The notes below the pieces were generated by a model that searched no databases, was not told the DNA's origin, and saw nothing but the letters and a program-made list of their open reading frames with translations. A stretch of 64,000 bases of DNA from Devosia oryziradicis (GTDB lineage: Bacteria; Pseudomonadota; Alphaproteobacteria; Rhizobiales; Devosiaceae): contig NZ_CP068047.1 in assembly GCF_016698645.1 (NCBI RefSeq), positions 1,027,001 to 1,091,000 on the forward strand, read 5' to 3'. This document shows positions 32,100-41,137 of this stretch, in pieces (within the stretch, counting starts at the first letter, position 1; the number at the start of each line of letters is the position of its first letter). The position numbers were made by a program, and so were the translations under genes.

Positions 32100-32777
32100 G
32101 TGGCGGCAAGCGTGCTCGAGGCGAGTGAAGAGACCATGGCGCTGCGCGTCGTCGGCGCGCTGCGCGACGACATCGTCACCATGGCGCTCAAGCCGGGCGA
32201 TGTGATTTCCGAGAGCGATATTGCCGGCCGCTACGGCGTGTCGCGTCAGCCGGTGCGCGAGGCTTTCATCCGCCTGGCGCAGCAGGGGCTGCTGCTGATC
32301 CGGCCCAAGCGCGCCACTGTGGTCAAGAAGATCTCGCCGGAGGGGGTGCGGCAATCGCGCTTTATCCGCGAAAGTATCGAGGTCGAGATCATTCGCCGGG
32401 TGGCGGCCAAGCCTGGGGCGGAAGCGGCAGGCGTGCTCGAGGAACTCATTGCCGAGCAGGAGACGGCCTCCGCGGCCAAGGACAGCCGCCGCTTCCATAC
32501 GCTGGACGAGCTGTTCCACCGCACGCTGGCCCGGCTGGCCGGCGTTGAATATGCGTGGCAGCTGATCGACGACCACAAGATGCAGCTCGACCGCGTGCGC
32601 TACCTGACGCTGGGCGTATCATCGTCGCAGGTGGCGATCGGCGAGCACAAGATCATCGCGGCCGCAGTGGCAAACAGCGATGTGGCCGGAGCAGAAGCGG
32701 CCATGCGCGCTCACCTGGCCCGGGCCGAGTTGCTGTTGAGCCAGACGATCGCCGACTACCCGGATTATTTCGAATAG
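32100..32777 (+). CDS. GntR family transcriptional regulator, FCD type
   Basis: DNA-binding protein of 225 residues. The winged helix (about 12-80) has the GntR stretch ALKPGDVISESDIAGRYGVSRQPVREAFIRLAQQGLL, and the C-terminal FCD domain binds a carboxylate or sugar-acid effector (ELFHRTLARLAG, with its His ligands). The GTG at 32100 is chosen from family length; an open frame begins at 31977 and an ATG lies at 32136. It is divergent from the Gfo/Idh/MocA gene, the likely target. I could not define a convincing operator. Confidence 0.82.
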   Translation: MAASVLEASEETMALRVVGALRDDIVTMALKPGDVISESDIAGRYGVSRQPVREAFIRLAQQGLLLIRPKRATVVKKISPEGVRQSRFIRESIEVEIIRRVAAKPGAEAAGVLEELIAEQETASAAKDSRRFHTLDELFHRTLARLAGVEYAWQLIDDHKMQLDRVRYLTLGVSSSQVAIGEHKIIAAAVANSDVAGAEAAMRAHLARAELLLSQTIADYPDYFE

Positions 32778-33311
32778 TCAGTTGGATGCCGGCCCGGCAT
32801 CGTCGGGCTGCCAACCCGGTGGAGGTTCGGCTCCAATACACCCGGGACCTTCCGCCGCCGGCAGCGCGCTTTCGCCTGCCGCGAGAGTTGCGAAGCGCGC
32901 CATAACCGGACCCCAGCCGTTGGCGTAGAGACTGCGCACGAAATCGCCGCGCTCGCCCAGCCGCTCCCAATTGCGGTGTTCCAGGCGCAGTTCGGTGCCG
33001 GCGGGCACGGCGTGGAAGGTGACCTCGACTTCGGTGCTGGTGGCGGGCGTGAGGCCGGGATGCCAATCGAGCACCAGGCGGCTGGCCTCGTCGAGGTGGA
33101 TGATGGTGCCCCAATGGGCTTCGGCGCCATCAGGGCCCTGTTCGGTGATGCGACCGCCGGGCCGCGGATCGATGCTGCAAGACAAGGACTTTTCGAGCCA
33201 GACCGAGCGCGTTTCAAGCGGCCACCATTCGGGCAGACGGCGGACAAAGAGATCGAAGGCCAGTGCCGGCGGCAGAGGGACGACGATGTTTCGGCGCAGC
33301 GGCTCGCTCAA
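32778..33311 (-). CDS. SRPBCC (AHSA1-like) domain protein
   Basis: A 177-residue START-like protein; LAFDLFVRRLPEWWPLETRSVWLEK and HLDEASRLVLDWHPGL fit the AHSA1 group. The start is the TTG at 33311 that overlaps the stop of the ArsR gene (TTGA); GGGAGGA lies eight bases before it, so translational coupling is likely. ArsR-SRPBCC pairs are frequent, the second protein often being regulated by, or related to the ligand of, the first. The C-terminus (residues 150-177) is low complexity. Ligand unknown. Confidence 0.82.
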   Translation of the reverse strand: MSEPLRRNIVVPLPPALAFDLFVRRLPEWWPLETRSVWLEKSLSCSIDPRPGGRITEQGPDGAEAHWGTIIHLDEASRLVLDWHPGLTPATSTEVEVTFHAVPAGTELRLEHRNWERLGERGDFVRSLYANGWGPVMARFATLAAGESALPAAEGPGCIGAEPPPGWQPDDAGPASN

Positions 33312-33661
33312 CTGAGCTTTCCTCCCTTGGCCCGTTCCTTGATCGCGGCGTGCTGGAAGGCGTCGAACACGTCGTCCCAGTAGCCTTCCAGATAAGTGCG
33401 CAGAATAGCCAGCCCCTTGAGGTCCACGGCATAGAAATTGTTGCGGCCGACCTTGCGGGCGCTGACGAGGCCCGCTTCGCTCAGCACACGCAGATGCTGG
33501 GAAATGGCGGGGCGGCTGACGCTATAGCCAGCAGCGATCTCGCCCACCGTACGCGGGCCGCTTCGCAGCGATTCCAGCACGCTGCGGCGCGTCGGATCGG
33601 TAATTGCATTCAATACGGTTTCGACCTGGCTCATGGGCATAGCGTAGCGGCTTTGCCCCAT
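33308..33661 (-). CDS. ArsR family transcriptional regulator
   Basis: A 117-residue winged-helix repressor. ITDPTRRSVLESLRSGPRTVGEIAAGYSVSRPAISQHLRVLSEAGLV is the ArsR core. No CxC metal-binding motif is seen in the recognition helix, so it is not an arsenic or cadmium sensor of the classic type; it resembles the SdpR-like regulators paired with SRPBCC genes. ATG codons at 33661, 33640 and 33634 are all possible. A perfect palindrome lies between it and the divergent VOC gene. Confidence 0.85.
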   Translation of the reverse strand: MGQSRYAMPMSQVETVLNAITDPTRRSVLESLRSGPRTVGEIAAGYSVSRPAISQHLRVLSEAGLVSARKVGRNNFYAVDLKGLAILRTYLEGYWDDVFDAFQHAAIKERAKGGKLS

Positions 33662-33707
33662 AACGGCAATCGAACCGGCTTGACGCGGAGTGATATTTCG
33701 TCATATC

Positions 33708-33725
33708 GGTAAGTAGTGACTTACC
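33708..33725. promoter_or_regulatory. Candidate ArsR operator
   Basis: GGTAAGT-AGTG-ACTTACC is a perfect 7-bp inverted repeat with a 4-base centre in the 78-base gap between the divergent ArsR and VOC genes, seven bases before the AGGAGGG of the latter. Size and place fit an ArsR-family operator controlling both directions. Confidence 0.62.
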
Positions 33726-33739
33726 AATAGGAGGGCGAC

Positions 33740-34105
33740 ATGGCTAACCCAGTGATGCATTTCGAAGTGATTGCGCGGGATCGCGCCAAGCTGCGCGGCT
33801 TTTACGGCAAACTGTTCGGCTGGAGCGAACAGGACTATCCGGATGCCGAATATACGATCCTGCAATCGGGGGCCGGTATGGGCATCGACTTCGCCGTCGG
33901 CAGTACGATGAGCGGGCTGGCGACCGGGCCCACCATCTATGTCGCCGTGGACGACGTTGCGCAGATGCTGGCGGGGGTGCGCCAGGAAGCGGGCGTCAAT
34001 GTGGTGCAGGAGCCCTATGAGATTCCCGGCATGGGGGAATTTGCGGTCTTCACCGACCCGGAAGGCAACCGCATCGGCCTCTGGAAGATGCCCGAGGCGC
34101 AGTAA
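33740..34105 (+). CDS. VOC family (glyoxalase-like) protein
   Basis: A 121-residue vicinal-oxygen-chelate protein with paired beta-alpha-beta modules: FEVIARDRAKLRGFYGKLFGW opens the first and FAVFTDPEGNRIGLWKMPE closes the second. Such proteins include glyoxalases, dioxygenases and antibiotic-binding proteins; the exact reaction is unknown. AGGAGGG lies just upstream. Its stop overlaps the ATG of the next gene by one base. Confidence 0.87.
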   Translation: MANPVMHFEVIARDRAKLRGFYGKLFGWSEQDYPDAEYTILQSGAGMGIDFAVGSTMSGLATGPTIYVAVDDVAQMLAGVRQEAGVNVVQEPYEIPGMGEFAVFTDPEGNRIGLWKMPEAQ

Positions 34106-34401
34106 TGGAGCCCACGCACTATCTCTACCTGGCGCTGCCGCCGCGTCCGAGTTTCGTCATGGACGTGTCACCGGCCGAATATGAAACGCTGGGCCGGCAC
34201 TTTGCCTATATGGACAAGCTCCAGGCGGAGGGAAAGCTGATGCTGACCGGTCCAACGCTGGACGGCGCCTATGGTATCGCCATCTTCAAGGTGACCGATG
34301 CAGCCGAGGCCCAGGCGCTGGCCCAAAACGATCCCGCGGTCATCGAAGGCCTGTTCCGGCCCAATATCCACCCCGTCAAGCTGGGCGCAATAACGCCCTG
34401 A
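34105..34401 (+). CDS. YCII-related domain protein
   Basis: A 98-residue YciI-like protein: a ferredoxin-like fold with HFAYMDKLQAEGKLMLTGPTLDGAYGIAIFKV and the C-terminal NPIHP-like FRPNIHPVKLG. YciI proteins are often small enzymes or accessory factors; function is unproved. It follows the VOC gene by TAATG overlap, so the two are one transcript, probably under the ArsR repressor. Confidence 0.82.
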   Translation: MEPTHYLYLALPPRPSFVMDVSPAEYETLGRHFAYMDKLQAEGKLMLTGPTLDGAYGIAIFKVTDAAEAQALAQNDPAVIEGLFRPNIHPVKLGAITP

Positions 34402-34492
34402 GCCATCGACAATCCCGGTGACGTGGCGCGCCGACTTGCCTAAAAGGGCAGGGCGGCGCGCCGGCATTCGGACGTCTGGCGGAGGGTAAGCG

Positions 34493-35467
34493 ATGAAGAC
34501 GCGGCGTTTGGGCAAGACGGGATATGCGGTCAGCGAAATCGGGCTGGGCTGCTGGCAGCTGGGCGGGGATTTCGGGCCGGTTGGCGAAGAGACTGCCAAT
34601 GCGATTCTGGACGCCGCCAATGCCGCAGGCGTCACCTTCTGGGATACGGCCGACGTCTATGGCGGGGGCCTCAGCGAAAGCCGGATCGGCGCGCATGCCA
34701 AGGCTGAAGGGGTGCATGTCGCCACCAAGCTGGGGCGGGGCAGCGGGCTGTTTCCCGACAATTATTCCAAAGACGGCATCCGGGCCAGCCTGGTGGGATC
34801 GGCACAGCGGTTGGGCGTCCAGACGCTCGACCTGGCGCAGATCCATTGCGTGCCCACGGCCGTGCTGCGCGATGGCGCGATCTTCCGCTGGATGGACGAG
34901 CTCCGGGACGAGGGACTGGTGCGCCACTGGGGCGCCAGCGTCGAAACCATCGAAGAGGGCCTGTTGTGCCTCGAGCAGCCGGGCTGCGCGACGCTGCAGA
35001 TCATCTTCAACCTGTTCCGGCAGGATGCGGCAACGGCACTGTTGCCCAAGGCGGCGGAGCGCGATGTCGGCATCATCGTGCGTTTGCCGCTGGCGAGCGG
35101 GTTGTTGAGCGGCAAGTTCGACAAGACGACGCGTTTCGATCCCAGCGACCACCGCAACTACAATGCCGATGGCAAGGCTTTCTCGGTGGGCGAGACTTTC
35201 TCGGGCATTCCGTTCGAGCGCGGGGTGGAGCTGGCTGCCGAGCTAAAGGGGCTGGCGCCCGAAGCCATGCCAATGAGCCAGTTCGCCTTGCGCTGGATCC
35301 TCGATCACCCGCAGGTCTCCACCGTCATCGCCGGCGTCAGCAAGCCGGAACAACTGGCGGACAATGTCGCGGCCACCGAGCAGAAGAGCCTGTTCCCGGC
35401 GCTGATGGGACGGCTCAGCGAATGGTATGAAAAGGACGTGAAGCCGGCGATCCGCGGCGGAGTGTGA
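34493..35467 (+). CDS. Aldo/keto reductase
   Basis: A TIM-barrel NADPH-dependent oxidoreductase of 324 residues. KTRRLGKTGYAVSEIGLGCWQLGG is the N-terminal family signature and FWDTADVYGGGLSESRIG holds Asp and Tyr of the catalytic set. The C-terminal cofactor region is TVIAGVSKPEQLADNV. GGAGGG precedes the ATG. Intact; substrate unknown. It is separated from the YCII gene by 91 bases and may have its own promoter. Confidence 0.9.
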   Translation: MKTRRLGKTGYAVSEIGLGCWQLGGDFGPVGEETANAILDAANAAGVTFWDTADVYGGGLSESRIGAHAKAEGVHVATKLGRGSGLFPDNYSKDGIRASLVGSAQRLGVQTLDLAQIHCVPTAVLRDGAIFRWMDELRDEGLVRHWGASVETIEEGLLCLEQPGCATLQIIFNLFRQDAATALLPKAAERDVGIIVRLPLASGLLSGKFDKTTRFDPSDHRNYNADGKAFSVGETFSGIPFERGVELAAELKGLAPEAMPMSQFALRWILDHPQVSTVIAGVSKPEQLADNVAATEQKSLFPALMGRLSEWYEKDVKPAIRGGV

Positions 35468-35615
35468 CGGTAGCCTGCTGCAACCGTACGCCCGAGGGTA
35501 CGATCTGCGGATCGCCGCGTGCCGGGCGTCTCAACCACTCGTGACGCCTCTAGCGCATCCCCGCGGGCATCCCTACGTTGTGGGTCAACAACAAGAACCG
35601 GCCCCCGAGAATATC

Positions 35616-38525
35616 ATGTCCCACCATGCTGCCTTCGAACTCATCCGTGACGAGCATATCGCGGAGGTGAACAGTCAGGCGCAGCTGTTCCGGCACATCA
35701 AGACCGGGGCCGAAGTGCTCAGTCTCGTCAACGACGACGAGAACAAGGTGTTCGGCATCACCTTCAAGACGCCGCCGGAGGATTCGACCGGCATCGCGCA
35801 TATTCTGGAACATTCCGTGCTGTGCGGTTCGCGGAAATATCCGGTCAAAAAGCCGTTCGTGGAGCTGATCAAGGGATCACTCAACACGTTCCTCAATGCC
35901 ATGACCTTTCCGGACAAGACGGCCTATCCGGTGGCGTCGCAGAACCTCAAGGACTTCTATAACCTGGTCGATGTCTATCTGGATGCGGTGTTCTTCCCGC
36001 TGATCACGGAGGACACGTTCCGGCAGGAAGGCTGGCACTACGAGCTCGAGGATACGAGCTCGCCGCTGGTCTACAAGGGCGTGGTGTTCAACGAGATGAA
36101 GGGCGTGTTCCAGTCGCCCGACGCCGTGATGCGCGACATCGCGCAGCGCTCGCTCTACCCCGACACGACCTATGGCATCACTTCGGGCGGCGATCCCAAA
36201 TCCATCCCCGACCTGACTTACCAGCAGTTCAAGGCGTTTCATCAGACCTACTACCACCCGTCCAACACGCGGGCGTTCTTCTCGGGCGATGACGATGCGG
36301 GCGCGCGGCTCGATATCCTCGACGCCTATTTCTCGCAGTTCGAGCGGGCGCCTGTCGACGCCGAGGTGAAGCTGCAACCGCGCTTCAATGCGCCGCGGCA
36401 GATCGTGGCAACCTATGCGGGAACCAAGGACGAGGGCAAGTCGCGGGACGGCATGGTGTCGGTCAACTGGATGATCGACCCGCCGGCCGACCGGACGGAG
36501 GCGCTTAGCCATGGCATGCTCAGCTACCTGCTGGCCGGCAACCCGGCGGCGCCGCTGCGCAAGGCGCTGACAGAATCGGGCCTTGGCGAGGGCATGACCG
36601 GCGGTGGCATCGGCAGCGGGTTGCGTCAGCCGATGGCGAGCTTCGGCATGAAGGGAATCGACCCCGCCGATGCCGAAAAAATCGAGGCGCTGATCCTGTC
36701 GACGCTGGGCGAGATTGCCGACAAGGGCTTTGCGCCCGAGCAGCTGGAAGCGGCGGCCAATACGTTTGAATTCTCGCTGCGCGAAAACAATACCGGCTCC
36801 TATCCGCGGGGCATGGTCTACATGTTCAATGCGCTGGGCAGCTGGCTGCATGGCGGCGATCCACTGGCGCAGTTGCACTTCGAAGACGCGCTGACCGCAC
36901 TCAAGGACAAGGCCGCCAAGGGGCATTTCGCCAACGAAATCCGCCGGCTGTTCCTTGACAATACCCATCGTACGACGGTGACGCTGAGCGCCGATCCGGA
37001 ACAAGGCGCCCGTGAGGCGGCCCGGGAGGCCGAAATCCTGGCCGGCGTCCGCGCCGGAATGGACGACGGCGCGCTGCAAGCCACGGTGGCCGAGACCGGG
37101 AAGCTCAAGGCTTTGCAGGAGAGCGTCGACGACCCGGCGCTGGTGGCCAAGATACCGACGCTGGGCCTGGACGACCTGCCGCGCGAGACGCGCAAGGTGC
37201 CGATCAAGATCGGTAATCTGGGTGAGGCGCGGCTGTTCTACCACGACCTGCCGACACTGGGCATCGTCTACCTCGATCTCGGCTTCGATTTGCATGTGCT
37301 CGACAAGGCGCTGCTGCCCTATCTGCCGCTGTTCGGGCGGGCGCTGCTGCAGACCGGTACGAGCAAGGAAGATTTCGTATCGCTGACCCAGCGCATCGGC
37401 CGGTCGACGGGCGGCATTGCGCAGCATCGCGGCCTGTCGGCGCGGCAGGGGAGCGACGGCAGTGCGGCCTGGTTCTTCCTTTCGGGCAAGGCGGTGCCGG
37501 ACAAGCTCGAAGAAATGCTCGCCATCATGGGCGACGTGCTGCTCGATGCGCGGCTGGATAACCGCGAGCGCTTCAAACAGATGGCGCTTGAGGAAAAGGC
37601 CGGTTTCGAGGCGCGGCTCGTGCCATCGGGCAATGCGATCGTCGATACGCGGCTTAAATCGGGACTGACGGAGGCGAGCTGGATCGCCGAACAGCTGGGT
37701 GGAGTGAGCTATCTGAGCTTCCTGCGCGAGCTGGTGAAGCGGATCGACAGCGACTGGTCCAGCGTCGAAGCGGCGCTCATGCGCATTCGGGACACGCTGT
37801 TCAATCGCGGCCGCATGGTCGTCAACGTGACGACCGATGGCGCGCTGTGGGACCGGGCCAGGAGCGAGATCGAGCGGTTTATGGGGCGGCTGCCCAATGG
37901 CGACTTCGCCTTTGCCGACTGGGCGATCGACTACCAGCCCAAATCGGAAGGGCTGATCATTCCGGCGCAGGTCAATTATGTGGGCAAGGGCGCCAACCTG
38001 CGCTCGCTCGGCTTCGAAATGACCGGGGCCTCGTCGGTAGTGCTGAAATTCCTCAACACCACCTATCTCTGGGACAAGGTGCGCGTGCAGGGCGGGGCCT
38101 ATGGCGGATCGAGCCGGTTCGACCTGACCTCGGGCAATTTCAGTTTTCTCAGCTATCGCGACCCCAATCTCCTGGGCACGATCGACGCCTATGACGGGGC
38201 CAGCAAGGCGCTCAAGGCCGATATCGGCGAGAGCGACCTGACACGCTCGATCATCGGGGTGATCGGTGATGTGGATGGCTATGAGTTCCCCGACGCCAAG
38301 GGCTATTCGTCGATGTGGCGGCAACTGACCGGCACGACCGACGCGATCCGCCAGCAGCGGCGCGACGAGATCCTGGGAACCACGATCGCCGATTTCCGGC
38401 GCATGGCCGAGGCGGTTGAAGCGGTGGCCCGGCATGGGCATGTGGTGGTGCTGGGTGGCGAGGCGGCGATCTCGGCCGCCAACGACAAGCGGCCAGGCCT
38501 GCTTGCGGTGACCAAGGTGATGTGA
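35616..38525 (+). CDS. M16C metallopeptidase (insulinase family, PreP-like)
   Basis: Zinc peptidase of 969 residues in one chain with four M16 domains, like the presequence protease and bacterial relatives that degrade oligopeptides. The inverted zinc motif HILEH (His62, Glu65, His66) sits in GIAHILEHSVLCGSRKYP, followed by PFVELIKGSLNTFLNAMTFP; the third zinc ligand is probably in VVFNEMKG. No signal peptide, so cytoplasmic. The ATG at 35616 is chosen from family alignment; the frame is open from 35541. Length is normal and no disruption is seen. A very long open frame on the other strand is a codon-bias shadow. Confidence 0.92.
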   Translation: MSHHAAFELIRDEHIAEVNSQAQLFRHIKTGAEVLSLVNDDENKVFGITFKTPPEDSTGIAHILEHSVLCGSRKYPVKKPFVELIKGSLNTFLNAMTFPDKTAYPVASQNLKDFYNLVDVYLDAVFFPLITEDTFRQEGWHYELEDTSSPLVYKGVVFNEMKGVFQSPDAVMRDIAQRSLYPDTTYGITSGGDPKSIPDLTYQQFKAFHQTYYHPSNTRAFFSGDDDAGARLDILDAYFSQFERAPVDAEVKLQPRFNAPRQIVATYAGTKDEGKSRDGMVSVNWMIDPPADRTEALSHGMLSYLLAGNPAAPLRKALTESGLGEGMTGGGIGSGLRQPMASFGMKGIDPADAEKIEALILSTLGEIADKGFAPEQLEAAANTFEFSLRENNTGSYPRGMVYMFNALGSWLHGGDPLAQLHFEDALTALKDKAAKGHFANEIRRLFLDNTHRTTVTLSADPEQGAREAAREAEILAGVRAGMDDGALQATVAETGKLKALQESVDDPALVAKIPTLGLDDLPRETRKVPIKIGNLGEARLFYHDLPTLGIVYLDLGFDLHVLDKALLPYLPLFGRALLQTGTSKEDFVSLTQRIGRSTGGIAQHRGLSARQGSDGSAAWFFLSGKAVPDKLEEMLAIMGDVLLDARLDNRERFKQMALEEKAGFEARLVPSGNAIVDTRLKSGLTEASWIAEQLGGVSYLSFLRELVKRIDSDWSSVEAALMRIRDTLFNRGRMVVNVTTDGALWDRARSEIERFMGRLPNGDFAFADWAIDYQPKSEGLIIPAQVNYVGKGANLRSLGFEMTGASSVVLKFLNTTYLWDKVRVQGGAYGGSSRFDLTSGNFSFLSYRDPNLLGTIDAYDGASKALKADIGESDLTRSIIGVIGDVDGYEFPDAKGYSSMWRQLTGTTDAIRQQRRDEILGTTIADFRRMAEAVEAVARHGHVVVLGGEAAISAANDKRPGLLAVTKVM

Positions 38526-38533
38526 GGAGAATT

Positions 38534-38671
38534 CTTCTCCCCATCGGGGAGAAGTCGGCGCGCAGCGCCGGATGAGGGGGCGCTGTGGTTCGCTCAGGGC
38601 GCTTTTGGTGCCCGGAGAATCCCCCTCACCGACCCGGCTGCGCCGGGCCACCTCTCCCCGATGGGGAGAGG
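38534..38671. repeat. Family B repeat, copy 4
   Basis: CTTCTCCCCATCGGGGAGAA at the left and CCTCTCCCCGATGGGGAGAGG at the right, with inner GGATGAGGGGG / TCCCCCTCACC, enclose about 50 bases. It fills the gap between the convergent peptidase and small-protein genes and could end transcription from both sides. Confidence 0.82.
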
Positions 38672-38681
38672 AAAAGGCACC

Positions 38682-38984
38682 TCAAGCCGTCTTGTCGACC
38701 ATCGCCCCTGCTTCGCTCGATCCCTGCAGCGCTTCCATCATCCGGCGCTTGATTTCATCCTCCACGGCCTGCCGCTCTTCCGGCTTCATTGCGGCGAGGT
38801 CGCTTTCGCTGACCTTCATGTCTTCCAGAATTTTGTCACGCAGGCGCTCGAGGGGCGACTTGCGGGCGATTTCGAGGAATTCTTCTTCGGCAGACTTCTT
38901 GAGCGGGGCAGGGTTGCCGACCTTGCTGCTCAGCGGGTCGCCGAGCGGGAAAGACCGCATGCTGGAAATGACGGATAGAGCCAT
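38682..38984 (-). CDS. Small conserved-looking protein of unknown function
   Basis: I do not recognise a named family. The 100-residue product is hydrophilic and largely helical, with EEEFLEIARKSPLERLRDKILED and LAAMKPEERQAVEDEIKRRM typical of a coiled or helical-hairpin protein. There is no signal peptide or membrane segment. The ATG at 38984 has GAGG six bases upstream. Similar short proteins are frequent in Hyphomicrobiales. It lies between a family B repeat and a divergent exoD gene. Confidence 0.65.
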   Translation of the reverse strand: MALSVISSMRSFPLGDPLSSKVGNPAPLKKSAEEEFLEIARKSPLERLRDKILEDMKVSESDLAAMKPEERQAVEDEIKRRMMEALQGSSEAGAMVDKTA

Positions 38985-39161
38985 GTGACGCCTCGTTGAC
39001 TGTGCCCGGAACCATCCAAGTTTCGTGCCATTGGCAAAGCTGAATCGCCCCAAGGACTTGCGCCGCTGCTGCCAGGCGCTGACGCTGCCCACAGGCAGAA
39101 AATGCCAGGCAGGAACTGCCCCGTGCCGGGCGCGTTGCTTGTTCCACGAGGAGTGATCGGC

Positions 39162-39749
39162 ATGACTGACACGGAGGAGGGGGCGCTCGGAAAGCTGGTC
39201 GGCAAGGTCGAGCAGCGCGTCGAAGACGGTCAGTGCATTTCCGTGGGCATGATCCGCGAGGTTGCGGGCCAGCGTGCCGCCGGGCCGATGCTGATGTTTC
39301 CAGCGCTGGTGATGATGTCGCCTGCCAGCATCATTCCCGGCGTGCCCACACTGGTGGGCATCAGCACGGTGCTGATTGCCGGGCAGATCGCGCTGGGCCG
39401 GGAGCAGCTATGGCTGCCCAAGTGGCTGTCGCGGCGGCGGCTGCCGGACAAGTATGGCGACAAGCTGGTCAAGTTTCTCAAGCCCGTCAGCGAGAAGGTC
39501 GATGCCGTGGCCAAGCCGCGCTGGCAGGGTCTGATCGATGGGCCGCTGCGGCGCGTCGGCGCCGGCCTCTGCGTTTTGGTGGGTATGATCATGCCGGTGC
39601 TCGAGGTCATCCCGTTCACCTCGACATGGGCGGGCGCGATTGTCGCGACCTATGGCCTGGCCATCACGGCGCGTGACGGGTTGCTGGCGGTCGTCTGGAT
39701 CGGGCTGGTCGCAGCGGTCCTTTGCGTGGCTGGGCTGGTGCTGGCCTGA
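39162..39749 (+). CDS. exoD: ExoD family exopolysaccharide synthesis protein
   Basis: A 195-residue membrane protein with four to five helices. GQRAAGPMLMFPALVMMSPASIIPGVPTLVG and PLRRVGAGLCVLVGMIMPVLEVIPFTSTWAG are the conserved ExoD blocks. In Sinorhizobium exoD mutants make altered exopolysaccharide and are alkali-sensitive; the biochemical role is unknown. AGGAG lies eight bases before the ATG at 39162. Single gene. Confidence 0.88.
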   Translation: MTDTEEGALGKLVGKVEQRVEDGQCISVGMIREVAGQRAAGPMLMFPALVMMSPASIIPGVPTLVGISTVLIAGQIALGREQLWLPKWLSRRRLPDKYGDKLVKFLKPVSEKVDAVAKPRWQGLIDGPLRRVGAGLCVLVGMIMPVLEVIPFTSTWAGAIVATYGLAITARDGLLAVVWIGLVAAVLCVAGLVLA

Positions 39750-39810
39750 TGAAATCGGCTGTTCCATGCCACTTATCCCCGTGCTCACTGGCCGGCCTAT
39801 TCTAGTGTCA

Positions 39811-40017
39811 CTGCCCCGTCAGAGCGCGGTCATGACGAGTGATGAGCGGGGCAGCAGTCGGGGATGAGGGGTCGCCCTCACCGCGCGGGGGAAACCCGGC
39901 AGCTACGCTTGCGACACAGCGTGCCTGACCCGAACCCGCGAAAAGTCCCGGCGTGACGGCGAGGCTCTGGCCTCATTTCTTTATCTATCCAATCCGGGGC
40001 CGCGGCCTCGCCGTCAC
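39811..40017. other. Gene-free region with nested inverted repeats
   Basis: Between exoD and the nuclease gene (about 380 bases) no frame looks coding. Two spaced inverted repeats lie here: CTGCCCCG (39811) with CGGGGCAG (39847), and a 13-bp perfect pair GTGACGGCGAGGC (39953) with GCCTCGCCGTCAC (40005). Inside the second is a small hairpin GAGGC-TCTG-GCCTC followed by ATTTCTTTATC, terminator-like on the plus strand. It could be an exoD terminator, an attenuator or a structured RNA. Confidence 0.5.
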
Positions 40018-40129
40018 CGCTTGTCCGTAACCGCATTGGAGGCGGCGCTTCGGCACGTCTGCTTGACACGTCCTGACGGCAAGTGCGCTAGAGTGAACCG
40101 CGACCTGCCACGTTGCGTTGAAAGACTCC

Positions 40130-41137
40130 ATGGCCAGCCAGATCCTCGACCGAAAACTCCATATCAGGGCGATCGACGCCTATATCGACCCAGCGATCCC
40201 CCGGGCGCGGGCGATCATCACCCACGGTCATGCTGATCACGCCCGCAGCGGGCATGGCGCCGTGCTGGCGACGCCGGACACCATCGCCATCATGAAGGTG
40301 CGCTATGGCGAGGATTGCGCCGGCAAGTTCGAGCCGCTGGACTTCGGTGTGCCGCTCCAGATCGACGACGTGACAATCACCTTCCATCCGGCCGGGCATG
40401 TGCTCGGTTCGGCGCAGGTGCTGGTGGAGAAGGATGGACAGCGCGTGGTCGTCACCGGGGACTACAAGCGCCTGCCGGACCGGACGTCGCAGCCCTATGA
40501 GCTGGTCGAATGCGACCTCTTGGTCACCGAGGCGACGTTCGGGCTGCCGGTATTCCAGCACCCCCATCCGCGCCACGAAATCGCGCGGCTGCTGAAGTCG
40601 GTGGCGGACCAGCCCGAGCGCTGCCACATGGTGGGGTGCTATGCGCTGGGCAAGGCGCAGCGGGTGATTGGCCTCCTGCGCGACGCTGGGTGGGACCAAC
40701 CGATTTACCTCCATGGTGCAATGATCCGGCTGTGCGAACTCTACCAGGAACTGGGTGTCGACCTGGGCGAGCTGATCCCGGCGACGGGCATGCCCAAGGG
40801 TGCCATGGCCGGGCAGATCGTCATCGCGCCGCCATCGGCGATCCGCGATCGCTGGAGCCGGCGTTTTCCCGATCCGGTGGTGTGCCAGGCCTCGGGCTGG
40901 ATGAGCGTCAAGCAGCGGGCGCGGCAGGCATTGGTGGAATTGCCGCTGGTGATTTCGGACCATTGCGACTGGGGCGAACTGCAGCAGACCATACGCGACA
41001 CGCAGGCGGAGACAGTGTGGGTTACGCATGGGCGCGAGGATGCGCTGGTCTATTGGTGCCGCCAGCAGGGGCTCAATGCCGAGCCGCTCAACATCCATGG
41101 CTTCGAAGACGATGGCGGGGAGGGCGCGGGGGAATGA
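40130..41137 (+). CDS. Ligase-associated DNA exonuclease (metallo-beta-lactamase fold)
   Basis: A 335-residue nuclease of the beta-CASP/Artemis-like group. ITHGHADHARSGHG (His32, His34, Asp36, His37) is the metal site, FHPAGHVLGSAQVLV and VVTGDYKR the further ligands. This subgroup is defined by its position beside an ATP-dependent DNA ligase, here overlapping by ATGA. It probably trims DNA ends before ligation. The ATG at 40130 is chosen; a TTG at 40118 is possible. Shine-Dalgarno is weak. Confidence 0.92.
   Translation: MASQILDRKLHIRAIDAYIDPAIPRARAIITHGHADHARSGHGAVLATPDTIAIMKVRYGEDCAGKFEPLDFGVPLQIDDVTITFHPAGHVLGSAQVLVEKDGQRVVVTGDYKRLPDRTSQPYELVECDLLVTEATFGLPVFQHPHPRHEIARLLKSVADQPERCHMVGCYALGKAQRVIGLLRDAGWDQPIYLHGAMIRLCELYQELGVDLGELIPATGMPKGAMAGQIVIAPPSAIRDRWSRRFPDPVVCQASGWMSVKQRARQALVELPLVISDHCDWGELQQTIRDTQAETVWVTHGREDALVYWCRQQGLNAEPLNIHGFEDDGGEGAGE

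Noticed and set aside
35877..38651. A 924-residue open frame on the minus strand opposite the M16C peptidase gene
   Set aside because: It is rich in Arg, His, Gln and Asp with no motif, covers a gene with clear family motifs, and is explained by GC-rich third codon positions leaving the opposite strand free of stops.
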